From: Epiperipatus broadwayi
Lineage: Eukaryota > Onychophora > Udeonychophora > Euonychophora > Peripatidae
Assembly: GCA_028023455.1 (NCBI GenBank)
Contig: JAQFVV010012404.1
Coordinates: forward strand, 15,549,000-15,612,999
Direction of reading: 5' to 3'
Length of the DNA stretch: 64,000 nt
Shown: in pieces, positions 47,360-58,763 of the stretch
Position numbering within the stretch: the first letter of the stretch is position 1
Layout: each line of letters begins with the position of its first letter
Program-made: the position numbers and the translations under genes
Notes under the pieces: model-generated
What the model was told of the DNA's origin: nothing
Database searches by the model: none
What the model saw: the letters and a program-made list of their open reading frames with translations, nothing else

Positions 47360-49080
47360 TTCTTGTCCCGATAATTGTTGTCGTCGGCAATCAAATATAA
47401 AATAAAAGAAGTATCTAAATTTTTCATTTAAACATAGCCCCAAAAACCCATCTTCTCCCAATAATTGTCGTCAGCAATCAAACGGTCAAATAAAAAGAAC
47501 GTCAATTATTTTTTAATTGTATAGAAAAAACCAAACAACCCTCCCACTAATTGTCGTTGGCAATCAAATGTAAACAAAGCAAAGTAAGACAGTAAATTCT
47601 TAGTTAAACATAACCCAAATTACTATTTGAACGTACCCGAAAAAGACCTGTTCTTCTCAATCAAAATTAAAGAAACCTAGACTATTATTGTCCCATTGTC
47701 AAATCGAATATTATTTGGGAAAACCCAAATAATTTATAAACGGGAAAAAAAAAAAAAAGTCAAATCGGTTTTCAATCAAATGGTAACCGATAAAAGTAAC
47801 TTAAATTTTGATTTAAACATACACACAAACAAAAACAAAAACAAAACGCAGAACCCTTTCTCCCAATAATTGTTCTCGGCAATCAAATGTAAAAAATAAA
47901 AGGAACGTACAATTATTCTTTAATCGTAAACAAAAACACCCCTCCCACTAATTGTCATCGGCAATCAAATGTAAAGCATTAAAAATAAGGTAAACCGATT
48001 ATTTTTTAAACGTAATCCAAATTACTATTTGAACATACACCGAAAAAAGATCTGCTCTTGTCTATAAAAATGAAAGAAAACCACAACAACTATTATTATC
48101 GCATTGTCAAAAATATTAGGTTTTGGGCAAACCAAAACCATAATTTATAAACAAAAAAAAAAAAAGAAAGTCAAAACCGTTGTCAATCAAATATAACCGA
48201 TAAAAATAACTTCAATTTTGATTTAAACATACACAAAAAAACGATCTATTTAGCTCCCAATAATTGTTGTCGGCAATCAAATGTAAAATAAAAGGAAGGA
48301 AAATTAGTATTTATTCATCACCCAAAAACACCCACTCAATCTCACTAATTATTGTCAGCAATCAAATGTACACCACTACTAAAAGTAACATAAACTACTA
48401 TTCTTTAAACTGTTACACCCCTTCTCCCAATAATTGTTGTCTACAATCGTACAAACAAAAAAACACCCCTCACAATAATTAGTGTCGGCAATCAAATGTA
48501 AACTGATCAAAGTAAGACCGCAACTTATTATTTAAACGTAACCCAAATTACTATTTGAATCTACACCAAAAAAACACCCACTCCTGTCAATACAAATTAA
48601 ACAAACAACAACTATTATCGTCCAATTGTCAAAAATATTTTTGTAGAACCAAAACCATAATTTATAAACGAAAGGAAGTCCAATCGGTCGTCAATCAAAT
48701 GTAAACCGATAAAAGTAAAGGTTTTAATTTTTATTTAAACATACACACACATGTGTGGAAAAAAAAACAACACTTCTCTCAATAATTGTTGTCGGCAATC
48801 AAATGTAAACCTATCAAAGTAAGATAAATTATTATTTAAAGATCCATCAAAAAAACCCGTTCTATCTTGAATTTTGTCAATCCAATTTTACAAAAACAGT
48901 AATATTATTTTAAAAAAAACACACAAATTACTATTTGAACACACACCAAAAAAGACCCTTTGGTAAAAAAAAAATTAAAACAGAACAACTATTATTATCC
49001 CATCGTCAAAAATATTATTTGGGAAAAATAATTCAGAAACAAAAGAAGGTAAACTTTGTAAACAAACCAAAAAAAAAAAA
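47360..49080. repeat. Higher-order tandem array inside the TIR transposon
   Basis: A motif of the form CCCA-TAATTGTTGTCGGCAAT followed by CAAATGTAAA recurs about ten times (near 47367, 47456, 47540, 47863, 47943, 48257, 48340, 48425, 48472 and 48778). A second motif, ATTACTATTTGAAC followed by a TATTATTGTCCCATTGTCAAA block, an A-run and a TTTATTTAAACATACAC block, recurs near 47620, 48013, 48551 and 48920. Together they form a divergent higher-order unit of roughly 370-540 bases in about four copies. Confidence 0.85.
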
Positions 49081-50670
49081 AAAGTCAATATTAATAGAGA
49101 ATCGCTAGCCCAGGAACGTTATATTAATGTGTTTTTGGTTAGAAATCGTGCCTCTAGCGGCTGACACGAAGGATCAGATGACAACCTTTATTTTTTTTTA
49201 TTCATGTTATCTGTTGTATTTTCACACTCAGATGCTGAAGCCTCATTTTTTTTAGAATTAGCAAAGAAGAAAGGGGGGATTATTCACTTTGATATTTTTC
49301 TACTTTCAATGTAAATAAAATTTAGGTTTACTCACCTGCTTCACATCAGGTTATCCTCATAAATATTAAGGTAACATTCTCTACATTTATTTTCATAGAT
49401 TAAATTGCAACACTTATACAAAATACATATTATATGTTTTATTTTGTTGATTAACCTTGTGTATATATTTTCCAGTATGTTTGACTAATCAACTACTATC
49501 TATCTCTATCATATATATAAACTGGGGGAACTTGTTAAATAGGTTGTTAACATCTGCAAATATATAATTTAGCTAGCCAGCATCTCAATTATCTTAAATT
49601 ATTAAAGTTTATTTTTCTATATAATTATGATTTGTAGAGAATGAGTGACATAGGTGGATTTCTACCATGGGGTATAAGGGTTGGATTATAAGAATAATTA
49701 ATTAGTAAAATGGTAGAGGTTCACATGTGACACATGTACATATGATGATGATTATTTTTCTTTATCAATAGTATTATTGTTATACTTTACGATATTTATT
49801 ATTGTTAATAAATGTTTAAGAGTTTGTATTATTCTGGTCTCTGGTTTATTGAGTTGTCCTGACATTCCATAGTTTATAAATAATTATGCATGCACACACA
49901 TCTATTTTTCTTATCATATAAAAGCTTAAAAATAAAACAAATATAATAAATGCTACTTATATATAGGTGCGGAGTTGCTGGGTGTATCTGTTCATACCTG
50001 CTAAAGGAATCAAAAGCAATATTCTCTCTGGGTTTGAATATTAGGGCATAACGGAATTTAAAAAGAAAAAATGGATGAACTAACCTAAATTGCATTTAAT
50101 ATTAGTAAATAGGGATAGAGTTAGTTAATTAAAGTGTATGCAATCATTGGTTATGCATTTCATCAGGTTCTCATTAGCATTCTATCAGAAGTCCCACAGT
50201 CTGAACATAGTTAGATGCAACCTTTTTCCCCTTCTAAGCCTGGTAAGTCTCTGCAGATTGTTTCATTAGGGACAATAAATTAGAGCATATTAACTTATTC
50301 CACACCGGGTTGCTACATCTGCATAGTATTACAGTCTGCAAGTTAGTTGACGATCCGTTACATCTGGCACACCATTGTTGGGTTTGGTTAGCTTATGATT
50401 GTTGATGAAGAGTACCAGCCATTATATCTGGTGTTAGCAATGTTTGGGGGCTCGATAGATAGGTGTACCATCACATATCACTTTGTATAAGTTGGTCATA
50501 CATTGTGATCGAACCAGCTGATTGTTGAATCTGATCTATATATCCAAGTGGTAATAATTTTGTCCATTATATCTGGTGTCATCAACTTTGGGGCTAGAGT
50601 TAATCATTCCATCCATTATATCTGGCGCCATCAACTTTTGGTGCTAGTGGTAATCTTTCCGTCCGTTATA

Positions 50671-51639
50671 AGCATAAATGATTTAAAAAAGAAAAAACAT
50701 TAAATATCTGGTTTAAGGAAACTTAAAACTGGGGAATCCACAACTAAATGATTGGTCAAAACTAAGCTGCAATATAATAAATAAAAGTCTCAATAAGAGA
50801 CAGATAAGTAATTAGAAAACAATTTAGGTCTGCCCTAGCATTTATTAAGAAAGTGAAGTAATTGGAAATACAAATAACTTTTTAGCAAACTAAATTCTCA
50901 GTACATGCTCTGACAAATAATTTTAAAGCAACTAATAAAAGATAAAATAAATCTAGCAAACAAATACATGCTCTAAATATGTTAAATTTAATAAACAAAC
51001 GATATAATAAAATATGACACTTTTAATTTTACCCTGGAAAGAATAAAGGAAACATGTTATCTCGAGATATAAATTTAAAATTGGCTGATGTTTTCCAGCA
51101 TGGCCTATATAGTTCCATGGGGAACTCCGGTGAAGACTTTAGGTTTCCATTTTAGTTGAGAAGGCATGAGGCAATGTTAGGGATCAGTTCTGATTTGCTC
51201 TTATGGCACGATTTTGCAGGACAATATGGCTCCAGAACCTATCTTTAAGTTGGCCTAGCATGACATGACGAAAATACTATTGAAGCAGTTCTTCCTTGCA
51301 TATAGTTCTGACACTGAAGTAATTATATTAGCACAGCAAATCAAACAAGTCTCTAAATTGATGTACTAAAAGCTGCAGAAAAACTAACAAGCAGCATCAA
51401 CAACAATAGCTGGAGAATCTTGCGTCCGCAATCTCAGGTCTATTTATAAGAGCTCTTATCTTTTTAAAACATTTTTTTTAATTAGCCATTTTTCAACAAA
51501 GCAACTTTATCTCAGTCTTAATCCTGATTAAAGATTCTTCCCAGGATTAATCTTATTCATAATTAATTCAAAAATATTTAAAAACAAGTCTCAGCTTAGT
51601 TAAAGTAAATTAGAAACGATTATAATACACATTTAAGAT
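50671..51639. other. Spacer right of the long-LTR element
   Basis: No recognised coding motif. The 51050-51350 interval is less AT-rich but unassigned. Confidence 0.35.
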
Positions 51640-53390
51640 TATCAATTCTATTGACATCATTTGTGATTTCAAAATTAGTCTTTCTATGGTGACAATATTC
51701 TTTTGTGGTAGCCATTATAATTAGTATTGCTTTAGTCTAATGTTTGTCATTCAGTTCATGAACATCATGTCTGGGAACCATGCCACCTTCTTTTTGATGG
51801 TCAATATGAATGTGTTGGGATGATTCCAAATATACATCCAATTTGTTTACCATTGTGCCTTTGTTTATATATTCTTCTATAATGTCTTTAGAATATCAGA
51901 TCATTTTTACTATCACGCATTTTTCATTTGACTCTGGGTTAATCTGAAAATCCTGTAGGCTTTTTTCACTTGATATTTGTGACTATCCTTTGAATGCTGT
52001 TCTCTCAACTCCTGAGACTTGCAATCTAACTTAAAATTTACATTATGCACAGGAAGATTCATTGAGTGGTTGAACTCTCTATGTCATTAATCTGCAATGT
52101 AACAATGTAGTGTATCCCAGCATGCTCACTGTTCGATTTGCTAATGGAGCTACACTCAAATTATCCCTATCACTGTTAGAACCGCACATCCTTCTCATCT
52201 GTTTTCTTTCTTACCTTACCTAGTGCTTGCTTCGGTTCATTGTTATCCACTAAGACACTGCTTTGCTTTATTGATGACTGTTCTATATCAGTGGTCAGCT
52301 TAGTTTCTATATCTTTTACTTCTATTTTTTTAAGTTTGCCCTAACATTATACATGTTTGCCTTTAAATTTGACTCCACATTCATCAGCCTATGGTCCAAT
52401 TTTCCTTTCATATTGCCCACTTCTTCTTTTATAATGCTTATGTTATTATTCAATATTGCTTCCATAGTGCTCACGTTACTGTTCATATCTTCCTTCAAAC
52501 TGCTCAGATTGCTATCCAATTCTACTTTCAACTTCTGGCTTATTTCTTCTTTCATTTTTCCTTTCATACTGTTCAATTTTGCTTCCATACCACTCATGAT
52601 CATTTGGAACATTTGTCCTAGGAACATATTATTTCTTGTAGCCTGTGCTGTTACTTCTATTTCAGGTACTTGAGCCATCTCATCAACAAAGCTTCTTGTG
52701 TTTGAAGTGTCACTCAGTCTGCAATGTGTATCAGTGGAGGGTGATCAGCCTTGGTCATAGACTCTCCCCCAGGCATTTGGATCTGTAAAGACTCTTCCCC
52801 ACTACTAATAGTATCATCTTCTATTTCACTATCACTACTGCTTTGTGGTTCCTCAGAACGTTTCATATTTATGCTTAATAAATGTTTTCTGCTTCTGGTT
52901 ATCATCAAATTTGTCTTTAATAGTTAAGTATAAAGTTATATTTCTTCCTTTATAGATACAAATATACATGTCATAGGATCTAACTTTTCTGTATTTTCAT
53001 GTTTGTGTAAATGTAGTTTTTAATTTTTATTTTTTTAGCCTACCCTTTTTAATTTAGTTTATTAGTTAATTATTTATTTATGGTCTCAGTTTATCATTTC
53101 ATTCCCATCAGTTAATTTACATTCAATGTTTCACATAAGGTGTCCCCCCCTTTTTTTGAAAGGTTGATTGGAAATGGTTTAAATTCAGGAATCTCATTTT
53201 TTTATGGTTGGGTGTATCAATTGGTTGCGACTCAGGTAATTTCATCAGGGGTGTATACTGTGGAAAATTTGGCAAGATAATAAGTTAAAAAAAAATTTTT
53301 TTTTTTTAAATTTACCAATTCAATGCTGGATCTCCTTAGAAACTTCGGTTTCGTGCCCCAAAAGTGTGGGCACTAGAATGTAATGGTCTG
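51640..53390 (-). mobile_element. Decayed Gypsy-like element, opposite strand, related to the 39-50 kb element
   Basis: Reading leftward on the minus strand: a candidate LTR end TTACA followed by a primer-like stretch (TTCTAGTGCCCACACTTTTGGGGC-type, about 53345-53378), then a Gag start (52908-52714), the coiled-coil part of Gag (52678-52322), and further left a broken stretch around 52080-52180 (APLANRTVSMLGYTTLLHC) that resembles the glycine-containing turn downstream of the active site in retro-element proteases. Stops and frame changes are frequent. No matching second LTR was found in the window. Confidence 0.5.
52322..52908 (-). pseudogene. Gag-like gene of the opposite-strand element, frame-shifted
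   Basis: Two minus-strand frames, 52908-52714 (64 codons) and 52678-52322 (118 codons), appear to be one gene broken between them. The first contains SSSDSEIEDDTISSGEESLQ and IQMPGG, which aligns with NNSDSEMVDDTTSN...IQIPVG of the plus-strand gag at 42430. The second is a Lys/Glu/Asn/Met-rich coiled coil (MSGMEAKLNSMKGKMKEEIS...). It lacks the 18-residue MATKADE repeats of the other copy. The function is inferred to be a Gag structural protein from position and homology. Confidence 0.6.
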
Positions 53391-56300
53391 GGTTTTTTGG
53401 CAGAAGTGGGGAAACACATCTCACTATGGTTGGACCTAGGGTCATCTGGTACGATGCTGTGAATGACACGATGAAGTACCTAACCTATGACCATATCTAC
53501 CTCAAATGCACTAGCTCTACATTTACACATTAAATTTATATACAATTTGAGCTAGTTAATCCATACTTCACTCCTCTTTCGGGCCCCATTGTGCCTCAGT
53601 ATTCGAACTTAGGGAGAATTCTGCCTTAGGCCCTCTTTAGGGTTGAATTTATCCTAGCTAGCAGTTACAACATCTCTATACAGGTTTTGAATGATTTAAA
53701 GATTACTCCAAACATATTAATATACTATTAAATAAGAATGAAATGTGTGTGTATGCATATATATATGGTTATAAGTTGATGAATGAATGTATGAATGAGT
53801 TTGATAAACTAGAGATAGTTTAATTTAAATCAAATTAATGTTTATTAAATAACAACACAAAATTCAAAACTTTTTAACATGATAAAACAATATAATTGTG
53901 TTCGTCAAGAATGTATTTCTACCATATCAACGATTAAATGTATTCACTATTCCAACCCTTACTCATGGCAGAGATACATAACAAGGCATTAATTATTTAC
54001 AAAGCAAATAAAAATACTAAAATAACAAAAAAAAATTATTATATTGACCATGAAGCTAACTAACTAATTTATAATACTATACAAGTATCTGTGTAATAGC
54101 CTTGTCATCCAGTTCCAGTTATTGATGTTTCATCTTCTTTGGGAATCACCTACCTATGTATGCTTCTCTACGATTGATAGAAAAGGACATCTGTCCAAGA
54201 AGGTTAGTCATTTATACCAAAAAAATAAATATAAATGATTATTAGTTAACAAAAAAAACATGAACTCTGTCCTGTAGTAAATGCATGTGCTTAACATGGA
54301 ATAATATCAAAAATCTTACCTTATTCCATAATCATAGTTGTGATGATCAATACCAAGTCACTACAGAGGGAAAGCTGACATAAATTTTACTTAACATAAA
54401 AAAAATTTTAATCTAACTTAATAATTCCCTCCCCCCTTCATTTTGTTGCTTTGACTAATAATGGACTCTTCCAAATTGTAGGCACATTTCCAAGTGTGGA
54501 AGTAAAATAAAACTAGAATTTTACAAACATATATAAAAAAATAATACATAATAAATCAAAACTTTCTTTAAGTCATCTTGATTAATGTCACTCAGTTTGA
54601 CAATAATGTCTCATGGATACAGTCTATCTCTCTTCAAATCACCCTTATTAGGAAAGTCATTCATCATTCACTAGAGCTCTTCAGCAACATACTTGATTTT
54701 GTTTCCATTTTCTGCAGTTGCTTTTCTTTCTCAATTCATTTAGACATTTAGTGTAGGACTTGAAGTTTTTTAGGCATTATACAAGTAAGAAGGTTAAATC
54801 ATCGTGCTTCTATGGTCTGGACAGTAGCACTCCAGTCCTATGGCAATATTAATTTAGCCAGAATACATTGGACAAAAATTTATAACAGATTTAATTTTTC
54901 TTGATTTGCTATTTGGAATTTAATGGCTTATATAAAAAAAATTACTTCCATCATTTATATAAATGCTGGTGATGCTCTATTTTTTTTTCTCCATGTTTGA
55001 ATAATAGCATAGTTTTGATCTTTAAATATCAATTTAAAATCAGTTCAGTTCTTTTGTTAAACTGTACGAATTTATCAAACTTTTCTTTATTTAAATGTCA
55101 GTTGTAATTTCTTATAGTTTTGCACTGTGAAAATTATAAGGATAACATGGAATATTTGAGCAAGTCATCCATCTCTTGTATTTGAACATTTGATCTAAAG
55201 ATGTTGACTTTATACAGTTATTGCATCATTTAAAAAAATAACAAAAGATGACAGAAATAAACTAGGTTTGTTATATATCATGATTAGTTTGCAGTGTTTG
55301 GTATACTAGCTTTACCATTTCTTTTTCCATCGCCAGGCTGTCTATTGTTGTGCATGTTATATTGGTTATAGTTAAAAAATAAAATTATGTAACAGAATTC
55401 TACTTTTATTTTCCACACTTAGTTGCCTAGAGAATAGGTCATCATTATGTTTACTTAAGTCTAAGTCTACTCATTGTTGGTATATATATATTGTGCCATT
55501 ACAATTTGGTCACTAGCCAAATTTATAGTAATGTGCATGTAGAAAAGGTAAAACAAAATCATCATCACAATTTTATATAACCATAAAAGAAGCTGTAGGG
55601 CATCCAAGTTCAAACCCTACCAGATCAAAATCTTAAACGCTTTAGACAGAAAGAGTGGGACAACAATTATATGCTTTACTTGTTTGTGTGTTAATAAATC
55701 TCAAAAAGAGCAGTACACACATTTAATATTTGAATATTTAAATTTTCTGTTAAAAAGCAAAGTTATAATGCATACGTATAGGCAGTGTATGTGTAAACTA
55801 TTTAATTGTTTTATATTTCAAATATTCAACATTTTAACTTTCTTTAAAACTAACCTATGCTTGATCAATTCTAATATCTTATTCTATGCTTCTATTTTGC
55901 TTTTCTATAATTGTAATTGGGATTTAAAAGTTACAGATTTAATTTTAAATAATAGGGTTATAATTACTAAGCTAGCAATTATATTATTTAATGTTAGTTT
56001 ATGAATGATTTGAAAGAATGAAGGATGTGTGTACATTACATACAGAAATTTACATTTACTAAATATTGAAAGAAAAGGAAGGATTAAATCTGTCAAATTA
56101 TTTTTTTGTACAATTTTTTGTTAAAAGAGGAAATCTGTTTAATCAGATATCAATCTTTGTAGCAATTTTTTTTTGTAAATGATTGTTTTTCACTTTGGGA
56201 GCTTATAATGGGTGAGAAATCTAATTTTGAAATTGTCTTATCTTAAGATCTAAAAAAGGAAGCTCAAAGATTTGAAATGTTACCTAGATGTAAAAAAAAA

Positions 56301-58434
56301 AAAAAGGAAGGGAAATAAGGATTAAGTCTATTTTTTTAAAAAAAAAAAAAAACAAAAGTGTCTGGGAAAAGAATTAAACTTTTCAGTTGAAAAATAATTT
56401 AGTTGAAAATAAATTAGAGATCTAATTAAAATGAATTTGTCCAAAAATAGCAAGTGATGCTATCTCTGATTGGTTAAGTTAGCTAAAAATTGGATATAAA
56501 AAGCTGTCTGGAATTATTATTATTATTATTGTGATTATGATTCAGATTATTAAACTATTAAATTGAATGTTGAAAATATAAGAAATGGCTGGCTAGAAAA
56601 ATTATATGTATGTCCCATTGTTTCTGGACCGTCTGGGGGAAGCTGCACATCATATAGGAAAGAAAAGATGTTTTGTCTAAAATAATATTCTACACCTTTC
56701 AACTGACCAGATAAATAAGATGTTTTTAATAGAAGGAAGAAAGCATTCACCTGCATTCGATAAAAGATGAATTAAGCTACTGATAAATATTAATCATCAA
56801 GTCCAATTAATTGTTACAACAACTGATTTTAAACTCAAGAAAATTTATAAATGTGAAAACAACTGCTGTATTTCATCCACATGCTTGACAGGAAGAGAAG
56901 AAAAATTAATATAATGATTTCCAAATTATCCACTAAAGCAAATAACCTCAATAGAGTCATCATCATCAAATAGTTATACACCTCAAGAAAGAGATTGTTC
57001 CCAGTAAAACGGAAATGGTAGCTGCAGAAATATAGACATTATACAAGACAAGTTTGAACCCTTGGAAATTCGCCACAAACAAAAGATCGGTAATATGACT
57101 TTTTATATCTATTTTCTTTATGATATTAGAGCCTTAATAAACATTTTAGCAATAAAGTGGTATATTTTATTTAAAGAACTTTTAAAGACTATTCAGATCG
57201 ATTAAAAACAAGAATGTCTTACTAATAATAACTTTGAGCTTCATAAATGACCTTGAATGTATCAAAATTATTTGTTTATTAATTTTACAATATTAATGTG
57301 TAAAACAATTTTTTTATGGTATTATGATTTTAGTTTTAACTAATATATTATTATTATTTTGGTTTTAAATAATATTTTGTTATTATGGGATAAAACACGC
57401 ACATACATAATAATATTTTTATATGTGTATAATTGCGAGTGAATGTGAAATAAGGAGTAGTATTAGAATATTAGATTATTTTGTTTCAAGTTAAGTATAG
57501 CATTTCAGAGGTAGAAGAGCGGGGGAGAAAATAATTTAAAACTTGTTTCTAAAACTTGCTCTTTCAATTCTATTAACATTTTCTTTTACATTCTACTTAC
57601 ATGTTAGATTTATAAAGTATGTGTGCTAATGAGCAGATAATATTTTTTTTCTTGAAATACTTTTCTCATGGAGTGAAAATCATGGTCAATGTGACGTCCA
57701 ACTTAATACAAAATACATTTGAAGGGAAAGGGGGAAGAACTTGAAATTAATCTGAGGATTGTAATATAATCAATTATTATTATTATTATTATTCATGTCA
57801 ATTTTCATGTTTATCTAGAAATTTTATGTATATGTTAGAAATGCAGTAATAAATATTAGTTTGTTTTATTAAACGAGGCGTATATATTTCATTAAGTGTA
57901 GTCTTTGTTAAGTGTGATTATTCATCATCATCAATGGTTGAATATCAGTTATTTAAGATATGATTAAAAATGCTAAGATTAATAATAATTATGAATTTCT
58001 TTATAAAAATTAGTTTTATGTTTAGGCTTAGTCCTAGAGCTGTAGTTGAAACCCTTGTCATTATCGTTATTATTATCATCATCATCATCATCATCAACGT
58101 TTTAATTAATGAGCTGTTTAAATGTTTAAAGGCCATAAATAAATATTAATTTCATAATATTTAGTGATCTCTTAGTATTATTATAACCACATCCCATCAT
58201 CTATTTCATGCAAGGATGAGTGAATTGCCATCCTAAATTAGTTATATATAATCTGAGCTAGTAAACTTATAAAAATATTGAAACACATTTGTTATGCTAA
58301 GATCTAAGAAGTGATTTATGTCTAATATACTCCACTTTGGTTTATAGTTGTTTTACTTTTACCTAAATATTAGTGCGTATAGTGATATGGCTCAAAAAGC
58401 AAAATCTTCCATTTTTATTAGAAATAAAGTACCA
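53391..58434. other. Long stretch without recognised genes
   Basis: AT-rich sequence. Small microsatellites occur at about 56515 and 57773 ((ATT)n) and 58077 ((ATC)n). The open stretch at 55684-56004 (106 codons, Leu/Ile/Asn/Phe-rich) looks like chance. Sequence at 53391-54400 may include the 5' LTR of the opposite-strand element, but no second copy is available to define it. Confidence 0.4.
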
Positions 58435-58535
58435 AAAAAGGGGATTCAAACCCGGTACATGTGAAAGGTTATTAGATATAACCGTGTCTAGATTCAGATA
58501 ATCTAGTGGCGCCCTGCTAGACCATATTCACTTAG
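58435..58535 (-). other. tRNA-like sequence (possible SINE head or tRNA pseudogene)
   Basis: The minus strand has an A-box-like TCTAGCAGGGCGCC within a CTAG...CTAG stem, a perfect hairpin GGTTAT-ATCTA-ATAACC where a long variable arm would sit, and a B-box-like CGGGTTTGAATCCC with a stem around a 7-base loop. The spacing fits a leucine/serine-type tRNA layout. The acceptor ends do not pair well, so it is not a functional gene. Confidence 0.4.
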
Positions 58536-58763
58536 TATTTGTTTAAACATGCACTTAACATCAAACCAAGAAATGAAAGTGGATAAGATCTACTGCCTGT
58601 ATACCTGAGTTATATTTTATTGAATTACTAGTGTACTCACTTCACGTGATTTCATATACCTGAGTTATAATACTTGTTATTAATAATTTGTTTATAATTC
58701 TTATATATATATTTTGGACTCAGATATGGTAATATCTTTTGAACCACCTTTAATTATGTTACA

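Larger units (their letters stand above)
46507..49186. mobile_element. Non-autonomous TIR DNA transposon nested in the 3' LTR
   Basis: The ends are inverted repeats of about 44 bases: the first 36, beginning GGTTGTCATCTGATCCTTCG, are identical, followed by two mismatches and CGATTT. An 8-base direct repeat TTTATTTT flanks it (46499-46506, 49187-49194), and the host LTR is continuous across the site. Eight-base duplications occur in hAT, P and Merlin-type elements; the GG start would suit Merlin, but I do not assign a superfamily. Inside, a short left region with 45-base repeats is followed by about 1.7 kb of tandem array. An 82-codon open stretch at 47037-47285 has no transposase motif. The near-identical TIRs suggest fairly recent mobility. 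Confidence 0.9.
39113..50670 (+). mobile_element. Ty3/Gypsy-like element with ~2.7-kb LTRs, carrying a nested DNA transposon
   Basis: Direct repeats 39113-41831 and 45237-50670 begin TGTAAAGGGTAGCTTACAAT and stay collinear for about 2.7 kb once a 2.68-kb insertion in the second copy is removed. The first repeat is followed by a primer-site candidate (TGGCGTGCAACGTG); the second is preceded by a purine tract (AGGGAGAGGGGG). Between them are a gag-like gene and an integrase C-terminus, but the 3.4-kb interior has no RT, RNase H or protease that I can find. This points to a deletion derivative of a Ty3/Gypsy element. No target duplication was found with these borders, so the outer ends, particularly near 50670, are provisional. 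Confidence 0.85.
45237..50670 (+). repeat. 3' LTR, interrupted by a nested transposon
   Basis: Left part 45237-46506 and right part 49195-50670 match the 5' LTR in order. Removing the insertion and one 8-bp duplication gives about 2.75 kb. Confidence 0.8.

Noticed and set aside
54300-54375. Minus-strand segment with a good acceptor (CTCTGTAG) and donor (GTAAGA)
   Set aside because: All three frames contain stops; at most a non-coding exon, without further support.
53391-54440. Possible 5' LTR of the opposite-strand Gypsy-like element
   Set aside because: No second copy exists in the window to confirm it or to set the outer border, so it is not listed as an LTR.
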